A stretch of 64,000 bases of DNA from Blastobasis lacticolella (GCA_905147135.1 LR990058.1:16963349-17027348); one strand, 5' to 3'. Shown: positions 41,766 through 53,725, counted from the stretch's first letter. The notes: a model not told the origin generated them from the sequence alone. Numbers and translations are program-made.

Positions 41766-42434
41766 GTTATATCTATAACGTAAAAACCCCATTGCATACC
41801 AAAAAGGTTCTCAAATATGTCCATATTTGCGTACAAACATTTGAGAACCTCCATCACAGCGAATACAATCCCACCTATAAGTCCTCCAACACCACACAGT
41901 TTCGCAACTGACCTATCCACCTCTCGAATCCAAACCGGCCGTTTCTCCTCTATAATGGAGTATATATTCTCCAACAAAAGGTATAAATAAATTAAACAGC
42001 AGTAAAGCAAGCTGAAACTTCGGCTGGATTATGCTAAACAGCTACGCAGAGTCTGGGGGCCTCGCATAGGTATCTTTGAGAAAGGTGGTTTTACTGTTAT
42101 TACTGGTTTGGGTATTTTTTCGGGAACAGCGGGGAATTCATGAGATATCATGGCTTTTTAACGGCATGGACGGACAGATAGGTAACTGGCGCTGTATGGA
42201 GTTCAGTAGGAAAGTTAATTTAACAGTTTATTGTGCACAATAACAGGTATGAATGTTTTAATTTGACATGCCAATGATTGTTATTCGTAATCTAATCTAA
42301 TTATTTCAATTGTATTTTGATTGCTGAAATTAACTGTTGATAATTTTATATCACTTATTGTTATGACGATGTATGTATAATACTATTAATAAATAAACAT
42401 AAATATAAATATACAATATTCGACGTTGATTATG
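41766..42434. other. Unassigned, with shared AT-rich tail
   Basis: A 94-codon minus-strand frame (41726-42010) has hydrophobic segments but no known match. The 42315-42415 segment is the inverted partner of 1644-1745. Confidence 0.4.
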
Positions 42435-42784
42435 TGTCGCAGCCAGATGATTAAATCAGGCCGTTAATTAAACGGCTACCTTTAATAACCAGCTATTTAA
42501 TTGATTTGCCAATTTCATGATATTTGAAAGTAATGTTTAAAGAACTATATTGTCTTTAGTACATGGAGCTCCTCCATACAATAATAATAGTTCGCATTAG
42601 GTTTCAATTCTGTTAGATTAGGTTAGCGTTGTGACAATGCATGGAGAAGCTCCGTTAATTCGAGGCAATATCGTTCGTTAGACGTTACTTGCAACGTTCA
42701 CGAATTTGGCACATTTTCAATTGAATAATTGTTTAAAAGGTAGCCGTTTAACGAACCGGCTAATTTAACCATCTGGCTGCGACA
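42435..42784. mobile_element. MITE E copy 2
   Basis: TGTCGCAGCCAGATGATTAA to TTTAACCATCTGGCTGCGAC. Near-palindromic, 350 bp. The flanks TATG and ACAA do not match, so the target duplication is lost or was never there. Confidence 0.85.
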
Positions 42785-43156
42785 ACAAACAGCAAAGCTA
42801 AGATATATATTTCGGTATATAAATACCTGAGGACCTATCTCAGCCAAAGAAATTTATCTAGATTTCTAGGTTAGAATTCTGCTGTGGGGCTAGCAATGTT
42901 TACACTTACGTGAGGAGCCTGATTTAATCAATTGTTCATGGAGTTTAGATTAACACAAACTATTTACAGATTGAGGACTTTGGAACATTAGCAGCACTTG
43001 ATTGTAACTACAGCTATTCTAAGTCTAGGAATCTATAGTTTAGCTTGACTACTGTAACTACTGCGTTACTAAGTTTACCGCCTGGTCTTACGAAGTTTAG
43101 CTTATTTCTGTCCATGAACAAAGCTTTATTTAATTTTCATTTATTCAGTTTAACAG
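42785..43156. other. Unassigned stretch
   Basis: Nothing recognised. Confidence 0.4.
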
Positions 43157-43325
43157 ATAAGCAAGCGGAATACCTGTTGGAAAGTGGTCACCGCTGCCTA
43201 TGGACAGAAACAACAGGCGCCCAACCCTAAAACCAACCGTCGACACGTTCCTCTGGCAACATATAAGCAAACACTAAGCCACGGTCCCCATGGAGCACTG
43301 AGATGTTACTCACAAGCAGGCTACT
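43157..43325 (-). repeat. Repeat D copy, decayed
   Basis: GATAAGCAAGCGGAATACCT, GTTGGAAAGTGGTCACCGC and CACGGTCCCCATGGAGCAC. Confidence 0.6.
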
Positions 43326-43953
43326 ATTTAAATAATATTAATTGACTCCTTTATTCAGGTTCATTAGGTTTTATGTTCAGTTATTTAGGTTTATTTTATG
43401 GTATTGGCTTTATTATATTTTCATTAATTAATGTATTGTTGACGGTGCAGTGTCGGTGAGAGATTACTGTTCCCACTAAAACCAGCGTTGGGGTATGCGT
43501 CAAGCGGCCAAGGGTCCACTTACGCTGGATGTTGACGAACAATGCCACTGGAAACCTAATAATTGTCTGTGTTTTATGTACCTAAATACTTACTCTTTTT
43601 TCTTGTAATAATATGTATCTATTGTAAAATAATTGTGTCGTGGCGTCCATGTGTAATAAATGTGTCCATCTTTATTTTCTTCTTCTTTCTATTCTTTATA
43701 TCAAGAGGTACATCCCCAGTCGCCCGGCTCCAATTCGACCGGGATACCCCGTTGCCCTACCTCTCACAAAGTTAATGGGTACCAGCTGCGGCGAGCGCAT
43801 TTTTGCAACCACCGCACCGCTGAGAAATCCCGAACTAATTCGACCGCCATCAAATATTAACGCGTGCGACGGCTTCGAGGAACGGGGCGGACTTGGGTCG
43901 TGTTGGTTTCTTTTTAGTATTTTTTGTGAACGTGGTAATGGAAAGTCAACGAC
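43326..43953 (+). repeat. Repeat N 3' end and flanking unassigned DNA
   Basis: TTGTGTCGTGGCGTCCATGTG and TAATAAATGTG near 43635-43665 with a pyrimidine tail match repeat N at 30960. CAGTCGCCCGGCTCCAATTC (43718-43737) is the outer end of family D in complement. Confidence 0.5.
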
Positions 43954-44275
43954 GTCAGGCGGTAGGACTCTGTCAACCCTGCGGAGTGAGGACCACCCGG
44001 GTGAGAACCACCGCCTTATCTGTTATTGTTATTTATTTATTTATTTATTTATTAAATCTTCATGCACAAAATATGTGTTATGTTCTGGTTTGAAAGATAA
44101 GGTACTCAGCGCAGTTATAGGTGTGAGAGATTTCATCTTAGTCACCACCGTGACAACCTGCGGTTCTGCATTTTTGTTGCCTGCAACCTAAATGCAAAAT
44201 CGTGGATGTTATGGGCGGTAACCGCTTATCATTAGGTGGGCTGGCTGCTCGAGTGTCACTGTGTAGAATAAAAAA
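43954..44275 (+). repeat. Repeat C copy with internal TTTA array
   Basis: GGCGGTAGGACTCTGTCAAC to AGTGTCACTGTGTAGAATAA. A (TTTA)n array with TTAAATCTTCATGCACAAAA is inserted at about 44029-44080. Confidence 0.7.
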
Positions 44276-44332
44276 AATTGTTCTGACTTGCCGTGCTAAC
44301 GTCCAATATGATGATATTATCATTACAGCATT

Positions 44333-44451
44333 ATTATGGGCAGCAGCATTTTCCATTGTTATATTTAAACACTGCGATCTCCAACCCGCCTGCCAAGCGT
44401 GGCAATAACCTCCCCTTTCGTGGGAGAGGCCCTAAGGCCCTGCAGTGGACA
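44333..44451 (+). repeat. Repeat B partial copy
   Basis: GCATTTTCCATTGTTATATT, CACTGCGATCTCCAACCCGC and TCGTGGGAGAGGCCC. Confidence 0.7.
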
Positions 44452-44806
44452 CAATATCACAATCACAATATTACTAGGACAGGATATAAAATACCAACCT
44501 AACAATTCCGTTTCCATCACATGGGCTATCTGCCAAATAAATATATTTCAAATCCCCGACACCACCAACCAAGCCCCCCAGACCCACCCACACCCGAGTC
44601 CCACCCTGCCGTTGTAAGACAGCGAACGGCTATGCATATTGAAGCGGCCACCATGTCTTACGCTGCGCACGTGTCCCCGCCAATTAATAGTCGCTGTCCG
44701 CGCCGCCTATGCATATGTATACGGCCTAATTGGAATTTATGTACGAACAGTTTTGAAGCGGCTCGAACATGGCGGTACCATGTGGCCGACGAACTGAGGA
44801 TATAGA
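44452..44806. other. Unassigned stretch
   Basis: A C-rich segment near 44560-44615. Frames are unconvincing. Confidence 0.4.
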
Positions 44807-45197
44807 TGTCGCAGCCGGATAGTTAAATTAGCCGGTTAACTAAACGGCTAGCTTTTTGAGCAATTATTTAGTTGAAAATTTGCCAGTTTCATAAGATTTA
44901 AAAGTGATGTCGAAAGAACGACATTGCCTCGAGTTTACGCAGCTCTTCCACACATTGTTCCAATGCTAACCTACCCACAATAACTTCAAAGTAAAATAAT
45001 AGTTTGCATTAGGTTTCTATTCGGTTAGTTTAGGTTAGCATTATGACAATTAATGGAAAAGCTCCGTAAACTCGAGGCAATATCGTTCATTTGACTTTAC
45101 TTTCAAAGTTCATGAACTTGGCGAATTTTCAATTAAATAACTGCTTAAATAGCTAGCCGTTTAATTAACCGGCTATTTTAACCATTTGGCTGCGACA
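44807..45197. mobile_element. MITE E copy 3
   Basis: TGTCGCAGCCGGATAGTTAA to TTAACCATTTGGCTGCGACA, flanked by TAGA (44803-44806 and 45198-45201). Near-palindromic arms. Confidence 0.9.
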
Positions 45198-45296
45198 TAG
45201 ATATAGATATAGACAGCACTCTATTCGGTTCCACTCTACATCCTTAACCTAAGGTGGTACAGTAAATTATAATTCCTATTGAAAATTAAGTAAGAC

Positions 45297-45556
45297 GCCC
45301 TGTGGTGTCCGGCAGAGTAGAATAGCACCAACCGCTTACACTCATGGGTGTCGTACAAGGCGACTAATGCTTCCGAGGCAAAAGATCAAGAGTCTCCGTA
45401 GTCTGGAAAATGGGCAGCAGCATTTTCCATTGTTATATTTAAACACTGCGATTTCCAACCCGCCTGCCAAGCGTGGAGATTATGGCAATAACCTCCCCTT
45501 TCGTGGGAGAGGCCCTAAGTCCTGCAGTGGACTGTTACGGGCTGTGATGATGAAGT
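45297..45556 (+). repeat. Repeat B copy 3
   Basis: GACGCCCTGTGGTGTCCGG through CACTCATGGGTGTCGTACAA to GGGCTGTGATGATGAAGTAA. Well conserved relative to 5518 and 41270. Confidence 0.8.
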
Positions 45557-45971
45557 AAGACGCATAAACAAAAAATTTGTCTCTTTCCCGGCGTTTAATT
45601 AATCTTAAATCTGATATACTTAGCTTTATAACTTGGATGACAATACATTAATATGGTATCATGGAGCCGGTCTGATGATGGAGTCTAAAAGTGGCCTTAG
45701 GAAACCTACTGAGCGCAACAGGATAACCCCATCGTGTTCGGGCTCTTTGAGTACTATACCGAGCGAAAAAAGGTTGTTATGAACGAAATGTTTTTTATTT
45801 GTGAACTTATTTTGATTTAATACTAGCTTTATCAATAATTATCGAAAAGCCGCTCAATAAAATAAATATCAAAAAAGAAAGCAATGCACTATTTTCAAAT
45901 AGTGACCTTTTAACAAACTAAGTATAAGTAGATATTTAAACTTAGGTATGTTAAAAACTAAAATGGAGCAA
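45557..45971. other. Unassigned stretch
   Basis: Nothing recognised. Confidence 0.4.
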
Positions 45972-46268
45972 AGCGTTAGATACCGGGTTTGAATCCCACT
46001 GCCGCCATGTACCAATGACTCTTTTCAGAATTATGTACATTAGTTGAACACTAACCGATGTTGTTACGGTGAGGGCAACCGTCGTGATGAAACCTGCACA
46101 TTCAGGCGCCTGAATGTGTAACCATGATCCAATCTGGGCAGGTTCGCCTGAAAACTGAGTTACGGAAATCAGATGACAATCGCTCCATTATAATTACCTG
46201 ATCTACCGAACCCTGGATTACAATCTCGCCCGCGAGAGCACATCCGGGACTTTAACGCCTAGATGACC
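45972..46268 (+). repeat. SINE A copy
   Basis: The B box GGGTTTGAATCCC is followed by the full body to GGGACTTTAACGCCTAGATG. Confidence 0.8.
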
Positions 46269-47847
46269 AAAACTGTAGCTATATTTTGTTGGCGAATATC
46301 TTTCATCGTCACTCACATTGTCATCGTCACCCAGAACCCCGGAATACGTTGCTCCCATTGAACTCGAGCTTAGGCCAATGGTTGCTCCGTTAGCAAATAA
46401 GCCAATGCTATACGCACGTGCAAAGCCAACCTTGAGAGAAGCTCATCGACAGGAACACAAGCTCAGCTGAAGTAATTTTAATTTAAAAAGAAAAATTTGA
46501 ATCATGCTACTTCTATGACGCTATTTTCGTTCGTAGGCGTTGAATCAGTTTATTTAGTCACGTTCGCGTGCTCAAACTGTCGGCCTCCGGAGTCCCAGAA
46601 AATATACGAGACTGGCCAATCAACGCGATTATTAACGAGCACAAGGAGTGTTGAACTAAAAACGCCGTTTGTGGTTTTACATACAACGGTGCAACATAAA
46701 AATCAAAACTAATAGAGATTAACATACAGAAATCATTGGGCCGCCTTTTACGGCCCAAGAAGAAACAGTAAAACGGGCATAAAAACAAAAATATCCACGT
46801 AATTTAGTTCAGCTCGCGCCATATTTACGATGGCCATAATAAACATAACACTAACAACTTCGAGGAAAATCAGGACTGCGGCCGACGACAGAAAAAAACC
46901 TATTCAGGAACCCCTTACCTTTAGGGGTTGCGGTACAGCGATATCATTTGCATCTAATCTGCCGCTCTGCCTCCGATTTTGTACCGTATTACCTGTACAC
47001 AAGACCCAAAACAGGTGTAAAGCCCTCCCCGCGCCCGCAAAAGCAAACTTGGCGATTATAAATCTGAAATCGCAGTTGAGAATCGTTCATGTAGAAATCG
47101 CGTAACTCCTTAACGACGATAATTTCGAATCAAACCGGTGGAGTGTGGAGATAAATCCGTACTTTCGCGGTGCTGCGAAACAGATTTTGAACAGGGCAGT
47201 GTGCCTAGGTCGGGTCACGATCGTGTCGTGACTGGGAAGCTAATCGTGGGCTGTGAAGGGACGCCGATATAGCCCTATAAAAGCCAGCGAAATGGAAAGC
47301 TTGCCACCGAACTACCGGTAGTTTACAGTTTGGAAACTCGCAACAAAGCTGGTCAGGATTCTCAGTGGAGTTAGCGAACTGAAGTCAAATGCTACCAAGG
47401 CGACGAGACTTCCTCGAGAACCTTATAAGGTTTCGGTGTTTTGCTCATAAGGGTTAGCGATTAGGCAGGAACTATACACCCGTATTCAAAAACGTTACTA
47501 GGTCTAAGAGTTCCAACTGATTGTACTTGAGTGGCGATTGGCACTATGCGTCCTTCAAATGAAAGGTAGCTACTTACTTACTTCGCTGGCTCAGCTCAGG
47601 CAGGCCTCCGACACATCCATCGATGCCTGGGCGTCCCACCGGGCGCTTGCCGGCTATTCGGCCCAGGTATGCACGTTTGGCCGCACGATTCTGTCCCATT
47701 CTCTCAATGTGTCCGAGCCAACGCGCGAGCAGCTTTAACCTCTCTTATTATATTACCTAGATGGTAAATTGAACAATCATAGGGCCGTATTGAACGCTGT
47801 TCGTTCACTTAACAAAGACCGCTAACTTTACGTGTATTATTTTAAGA
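46269..47847. other. Longest repeat-poor stretch
   Basis: Low apparent repeat density. A TATA-like CCCTATAAAAGCC is at 47271-47283. Frames of 60-91 codons (46497, 46830, 47538) resemble nothing known. This is the best place to look for an unrecognised host exon. Confidence 0.4.
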
Positions 47848-48178
47848 GAGATAGGGCATAGCGGGGTATCTCGTTCGAATTGGAGCCGCCCGACTGGGGA
47901 AGTACCTCCACCTTACAGAATATCGCAGCTAAACAATAGTCTTTTAAATAGTATTGTGTTTCTGCCGGTGAGTAAGGTTTCCAGTGCTCCATGGGGTGGG
48001 GATTTGGGGATCCGTGGCTTTGGCAGTGGAGTGGCATTTGCTTTTTGCTGCCAGAGCAACGTGTTATAGAGGTGGGCAACGCATTAGCGATACTCTTGGT
48101 GTTGCTAATGTCTATAGGCAGTGGTGACCACTTTTCATCAGGTGGCCCCGTTTGCCTACCGTATGACATAAAAAAAAT
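47848..48178 (+). repeat. Repeat D, longest copy with A tail
   Basis: Begins GCATAGCGGGGTATCTCGTT, includes GGAGCCGCCCGACTGGGG and TGTTTCTGCCGGTGAGTAAG, and ends TTTGCCTACCGTATGACAT plus A8. It sets the orientation of the family and its poly(A) end. Confidence 0.8.
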
Positions 48179-49267
48179 TGTTTTTAGCATTAGTTCGTTC
48201 GAATCGATCATTTTTATAAGTAGATCGAATTTGTCCAATTCCCTGTCCACAATCAACGTGTCTTCGAGTCCCGACGATACCGATCTCTGATAAAGATCGG
48301 TGTATATTGTTGTCGTATCGTACTATGAGAAGGCGACCCGCGAGGCATCCGAGGGGCTTTAAAGGTATTTTATATTAGCCGGTAACGATTTCGAGTGGCG
48401 AAAATGCGTATTTAATTATGTTTGGATGGAGCTCCGGCCCGTTATTGCTTTGCGTTAATTTTGGCAAATACTGAAAAAGCTATTCCAGATTTTAATGCTC
48501 AGTTTGGAGGCTGCTATTGGAGCTTATCTGTGTTTTATTGTGATGTTGGCGGAGGAATTGTTAGGAGATCTTGGGCGATGATGTCGCCAGTGGCTTCGTG
48601 GGGAAATTGTTTTCTAGTGTTTTAGTAAATATTTTGCTTCGTTTTCTGTGTAATTCAGGTAACAGATTGTAAAATCAATCACCCGGTATAGGATAGTCAC
48701 GAAAAATCGAAATTTTGTTAAAGTCTCTAGGTTGATTGCAAAACATCGTATTATTCAAAAATAAGGAATAGCCAGTAATGCATTCGGAGCTCTCCTGGCG
48801 TCTATGAGCGGCGTGATCAATCACCATCAGGAGACCTGTTTCCTCGTTTGGCAACATTTGTTCGAGATTTTAAATCAGAAAGTAATACATACGAATGAGA
48901 TAAATGATCCGCTCCAAAAAGGGCAAGGTCAAGAGTACCTACCCTCAACTGTAGCCCTAGCACAAGTGTGTCCGCGACAAAGCTCGCGCCGTGAGAGAGC
49001 ATTTGTCTCTTTCTCTCAATACTAAGACGAAAGAGATAGCTATACCTATGACGCGCTTTTTCTCGCTTATCGCGCGCGAGAGCTACTTGCTAGGCCTAGC
49101 CTACTGGCGTAAATGCATGAAGAAATGTATGTATGTGGAAGAGGTGAGAGAGGTGTGTCAGGATCGTAGTTTGTGGCACTTGATAGCCTCTGCCTACCTC
49201 TATGGGCTACGGGCGTGGGTGTGTACGAGTACCTATGTACGTATAGTTGTGATATCGCTTTTTTTTT
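48179..49267. other. Unassigned stretch
   Basis: At 49110-49230 GAGGTGTGTCAGGATCGTAG and ATAGCCTCTGCCTACCTCTA recur in inverted form near 52525-52600. Otherwise nothing. Confidence 0.4.
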
Positions 49268-49683
49268 GCTCTCGCGCACGAGGACCTGAGATACGCCTTG
49301 ACCTGAGATACGCCTACGTCCAGGAGTTAGCAGATCAGATAATTATAATCCGCGTCATGAAAGAAGAGACTTGTCAAATGGCAGTAGAGGGGATTTCGCG
49401 CAGGTAATCGCCTACTAAGCAAGTCGAACCACGTGACCCGCCAAGTCTCTTGTTTGAAACTAGTTGTACAGTGGTGCGACTACCATCTGACCTCCGTAAC
49501 CCTGTGACAGGGAAACCTAACCAGATCGGATGACAGTTACACTTTCAATCGCCTGACTGTGTAGATTTCATCACGAAGTTTTCTCTCACCATAAGAATAT
49601 CGGTTAACATAAAACTAATGTACAAACTCAGAAAAGAGTCATTGGTGACACTCTCACTTACGAATCGGGCCTCCTAACCACGA
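49268..49683 (-). repeat. SINE A split by a 115 bp MITE
   Basis: CTCTCGCGCACGAGGACC to GATCAGATAATTATA (left), and TGTACAGTGGTGCGACTACC to CCTAACCACG (right). A small duplication of GAGATACGCCTTGACCT occurs inside the left part. Confidence 0.75.
49350..49464. mobile_element. Small MITE copy 1 inside SINE A
   Basis: CCGCGTCATGAAAGAAGAGA to CGCCAAGTCTCTTGTTTGAA and ACTAGT. It shares >85 percent by eye with 53152-53269. AGAGACTTG and CAAGTCTCT are the inverted core. Confidence 0.75.
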
Positions 49684-50010
49684 AGTGAATGTAAATGTGT
49701 ATATATTTATTTATTTAATACTTTATGCACAAAATAGTACAAAGGTGGACTTAAAGCTTTGTAGCTTTATCTACCAGTCTACCCCGAAAACAGGTAATAA
49801 AAATTGCAGGCGGTGCATAAAAATTTACAACAACATTACACTTACACTACTAATTAAAAATACAATTCTTCCCACCAGTATTCATATACCGAAACTCAAA
49901 ATTTTTGTGAAATACTAAAAACCAACAACAACAAGAATTTTAATCAGGCCTACCCACCAAGCTCACTCGCAAAAGTAACCGGTGAAAAAAGAAACCAACC
50001 TAAGCATGTA
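49684..50010. other. LINE-like tail and unassigned DNA
   Basis: TATTTAATACTTTATGCAC at 49710 repeats 5317-5376. The rest is AT-rich. Confidence 0.45.
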
Positions 50011-50272
50011 GAGCTCGTCTAATCTAAAATGACGCGCCCCACTATCGCATTAACGCACACAAGCAAGTTAAAAATATGGACGCAATACATATACAAATGC
50101 CGTTGTAATTGGTCATTCGTTGCCGGTGAGACACCAACGTAGGAGCTCGCGTCGTTCCATTGGAGCAGTCGACGCTCTCACACAGATGAAGTGTCGTTAT
50201 TAATATTTGCACTCACACATCGAAATCAACTAACTAAGTAGTGGGGCGCGTCATTTTAGACTAGACGAGCTC
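50011..50272. mobile_element. MITE F copy 2
   Basis: GAGCTCGTCTAATCTAAAAT with its complement at right, and TA on each side. Confidence 0.85.
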
Positions 50273-50670
50273 TACCTATGTTTAAATCAGTGTCAGGTTG
50301 CTACTACTCTGGCATCCATCCGTGTAAAATCCATTATCCCAGACCACATTCCATCCCGCACTACGTAAAAGTACATCCACTTTGTACCCTAATTAGTATT
50401 TAAAGGGTTTGCCTACGGAGCCGTCGCCCTCGGTTTAGCATAGTGCTTACAAAGGGCGTCTAGTCTAGACCCAGACAAGCACTAGACTGGCCCGATGGCT
50501 GTAAGCGTTCAGGTTGAAAACTGACTTACAGGCTAGGGGACGGAGTGCTTCGCTCTTCATTTTGGATGGATAATGGTGCTGTTGAATTTTAATTGCATTA
50601 GGTTGAAGTTTGTTTCCGTTGACATAACTAATACATAAATAAGAGTAAGTATCTACATCACTGGCTCGAG
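50273..50670. other. Unassigned stretch
   Basis: Short CTAGTCTAGAC palindrome near 50460. Nothing else. Confidence 0.4.
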
Positions 50671-51296
50671 AGCTGCGGTGGCCTAATGGTTAAGGGTTCC
50701 AACTCGTTCCTTGAGGTATTAGGTTCGAACCCCAGTGCCGCCATGTACCAATGACTCTTTTCGGAGTTATGTACATTAGTTGAATTCTAACCGATGCTCT
50801 TACAGTGAGGGAAAACATAGTGGAAACCTCAACATTCAGGTGACTGAATATGTAACTTTGGCGGTGCAGGGATAAGATAGCCGCCAATGTTGGCAAACGA
50901 GGATGGAGAAGGTGGAAAAGGGTAATTACCTACCTGGCCGGGTGTTGTGACCAGGGGACCAAGGGTCCGACAGTTGATCGTCGGAAGTTGTGTATGTGCT
51001 GTGGAAGTTGGCACATTTCTCTAGCGCGATGTAGGACGGTTAGCGCCATCTACGTGCGGATGCTTGCCAACCTTGTGTTCGTGTACCCGTAATGTGAGTA
51101 TCGTTGAGTTTCCCTAGTGGAGCGATAGATGTCGCTACATAACCATGATAAAATCTTGTCAGGTTCCCCTGTTAACAGGGTCGCTGTGGTCAGATCGCAG
51201 TCGCTTCACTGGCATTACCTGATCTGCCAAATACTATATCATGGTCAAGACAGATCCCGGGCGTACGACCGGGATATTAACGTCAAGATGATGACG
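50671..51296 (+). repeat. SINE A with tRNA-like head, split
   Basis: The head GCGGTGGCCTAATGGTTAAG and B box GGTTCGAACCCC show a strong polymerase III promoter. The body stops at 50856 and resumes at 51140 (TAACCATGATAAAATCTTGT). Confidence 0.85.
50857..51139. mobile_element. 283 bp insertion in SINE A
   Basis: Begins TTTGGCGGTGCAGGGATAAG and ends AGCGATAGATGTCGCTACA. TAAC lies on both sides (50853-50856 and 51140-51143). No inverted termini and no copy elsewhere in the window; class unknown. Confidence 0.6.
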
Positions 51297-51742
51297 ACCT
51301 ACAAATTTGCATAGACCTAGCGAGTATTCAGGAACCCCAAGTTGCACCGCAACGGAAACACTTCGTCAGAAAGATACCTAATACATTTCATCAGGGAGCA
51401 TTTAACCCAACCAGAACCGCACGAAGGTGGATAACTATCTAGTTAGCTACCCAATTATGCATATCTACATGGCTCTGACACCCGAGAAGGAACCCAATGC
51501 AGTGCGGGCTCTGGTTACGTCTGGCGGGCGTGGACGCGGCACGGGCGATAGCGGGGATGGGATGAAGCATAGGCGATAGCGGGTGGGAGAGCGACACCAA
51601 AATACGATACAATAGAAGAAATAAACAAGGGAGCGCGACAACATTAAACACTTCTGTACGATCGACGATAACGTGTTCAGCGCAAATGCACTGGGTATAG
51701 GTACCTCACGGATGCCTTGTCTAAACATAGGCTTATTGCGCT
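51297..51742. other. Unassigned stretch
   Basis: GGCGATAGCGG is present twice at 51545-51580. Nothing else. Confidence 0.4.
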
Positions 51743-52378
51743 TATTACACATACCTAAATTCAGAAGCGACTAGCTTCTAAATTTAGAAGCTTCTGATTA
51801 CACTGTTCTAAATTCAGTTACTAAATGCATTTACTGGTTGAAGCGTCACGAAGTCGGACGTGTCATGTACGAGAACGGCAGTACTTTTGATTTCCCGCCA
51901 ATCTGTTTTACTTTTTATTCAGATGTTGAGTTCGAAAACTACACTGCTTGACATTTATATGAAAACTAAACATGATTCTTGTAAGTAAGCGATCTTGGCG
52001 TTAATGACGCCCTCGAATAATGTTTAGTAATATTTATTTTAAATATGATATCTCTTAAGTAGTAAAGTAACACTGGTATGATTTTTATACTTAATTTACA
52101 AATATAATAACAAACATACAAAATCGTGTGCCTAATGTTAGAAGATTAAACTCACACAGTTAAATCAGTTTGCAGAAATGAGTTTCTGAACGTCCATCTG
52201 AATTAAGTAAGTTACCAAATGCTATTACACCTTCCTAAATGCGTTTCTAATTAGGCTTCTAAATTCAGAAACCATACGTCCTTCTAAATTTATCATCCTA
52301 ACTTGCTAAATGCGATTACATTAGACTGAATTTAGTAACTGAATCATTTAGTCTACTGAATTTAGGCATGTGTAATAA
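51743..52378. mobile_element. Element G copy 2 (longer)
   Basis: The termini TATTACACATACCTAAATTC and GAATTTAGGCATGTGTAATA are inverted, with the same order of blocks as 4771-5262 (CGTCACGAAGTCGGACGTG, CTGCTTGACATTTATATGAA, AAACTCACACAGTTAAAT). Two extra segments near 51865-51925 and 52055-52135 are absent from copy 1. Confidence 0.75.
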
Positions 52379-53151
52379 GAGTCTGGCGGAATTGTGAAGA
52401 GAACTTTACTCGTTTGGCATCACGCAGGGGGCATTTATGGATGAAACCTTACACTCTCTTACACCTTACATGACTCCTTACAGATAAATATTTACACACT
52501 CAAGCCTATATAGCATAGGGGTAGGCAGAGACTATCAACTGCCACGAACTACCACCCTGACAAACCTCTTTTACTCTCTTTCACATTTTTATCGACCCCT
52601 TGTGTAAGATCCGTCATGATACAGACCTACCCTCTTTATAACATTTTATTTCAGAAAGACAGAGAGTCTTACCCTCTCTATATGATTTTATTACAACAGA
52701 ATAAATAATTTATTGTCTCCAAAAGAAAGTTACAATAGAGATGTAACATAGGTCGTCTTAATTAACTTGATTAGGCAGTGCGAACTAGCCTCCAAACTAG
52801 GCCGAGCCTGTCACTTGGATGCTAGTCCCCCATGTTACAAAATAAGTACAGTTAAGACGCATGTCAAGAACCAAGTCCATGACCGCAGCCTTATCCGCTC
52901 GCTTGCCTCCTAAACCCCATACCCGGGCTTGCAGACGGCGCGGCGCGGGCGAAGGCCTTGTTTTATTACCCGTCCATAAAAACCGGGCAAGTGCCCCATT
53001 CCTGCCCGCGGGCCTCCGTAAATTAACCGTGTTGCCACTTCCCGGGATTGACAATCGCGCATCGCGAGACGTCAGCGCATCACGTCGAGTCACGTGGTGT
53101 ATCAATGAACTTTTGATTTTCGTACAGGTTGATTTTTTCGCCGAGTATAAC
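52379..53151. other. Unassigned, with GC-rich islet
   Basis: At 52900-53100 a CpG-rich patch has GGCGCGGCGCGGGCG, GAGACGTCAGCGC and CACGTG (E-box, near 53092). The 133-codon frame here runs into the MITE and is not credible as a gene. Confidence 0.4.
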
Positions 53152-53269
53152 CCGCGTCACGAAAGAAGAGACTTGTCAAATGGCAGTGGAGGGGATTTCG
53201 CGCTGGTAATCGTATATAGCGCAAGTCGAACCACGTTACCCGCCAAGTCTCTTCTTATTTGACACTAGC
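53152..53269. mobile_element. Small MITE copy 2
   Basis: CCGCGTCACGAAAGAAGAGA to TATTTGACACTAGC, flanked by TATAAC (53146-53151 and 53270-53275). AAGAAGAGACTTG and CAAGTCTCTTCTT form a perfect 13 bp inverted pair. Confidence 0.85.
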
Positions 53270-53482
53270 TATAACAATACTTGTATTGCTAGCATTGTTT
53301 TTAGCCAATTTCACTTTCGCATTACTTTAAAAGCCTGTTTTATGTAATTTTAAATGTGAATGTGTTAGGATTTTAGCAAATAACAACAAATGACTTAATA
53401 TTATGTTGTGGAGACAGAAGAAGAATTTGTGCATCAACTCTAGAGGTGGACATTTGACCGATATAGATTTTTGCATATACTC

Positions 53483-53725
53483 CATCATCATCATATCAGC
53501 CGGAAAACGCCCACTGTTGAGCAAGACCTTCCCCAGAGATCTCCACAAAGGCTGGTCTTGTGTCTTCCGCATCCAGGTGGTACCTGTGATCTTTACCAGA
53601 ACGTTGGTTCTCATAGTGGGAGGCCTACCTACGCTGCGTTTTCCAATACGTGATCGCCACTCCAAACCTTTCCTGCCCAAACTGCCATCTGTTCTAAGGG
53701 CTTGCCCTGCCCACTGAAGCAGTCC
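53483..53725 (-). pseudogene. RTE-type LINE 3' end relic
   Basis: The minus strand reads GRKGLEWRSRIGKRSVGRPP, then TMRTNVLVKITGTTWMRKTQ and DQPLWRSLGKVLLNSGRFP, then a short ATGATGATG tail. This is the same RTE-type C-terminus as 7693-7893 (GRPPTRW becomes GRPPTMR), with about 30 additional upstream residues. Polymerase and endonuclease are missing through 5' truncation. The microsatellite tail is intact (ATCATCATC on the plus strand at 53484), which orients the insertion. Confidence 0.75.

Noticed and set aside
47271..47310. TATA-box core promoter of a host gene
   Set aside because: CCCTATAAAAGCC is present, but no initiator, exon or conserved protein follows, so a gene call would be unsupported.
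47991..48290. 99-codon frame starting MGWGFGDPWLWQWSGICF
   Set aside because: It lies within repeat D, and a similar antisense frame appears in the copy at 35936-36148. It is repeat sequence, not a conserved gene.
52861..53262. 133-codon plus-strand frame as a gene
   Set aside because: It runs across the boundary of a MITE with a verified TATAAC duplication, so the frame is accidental.
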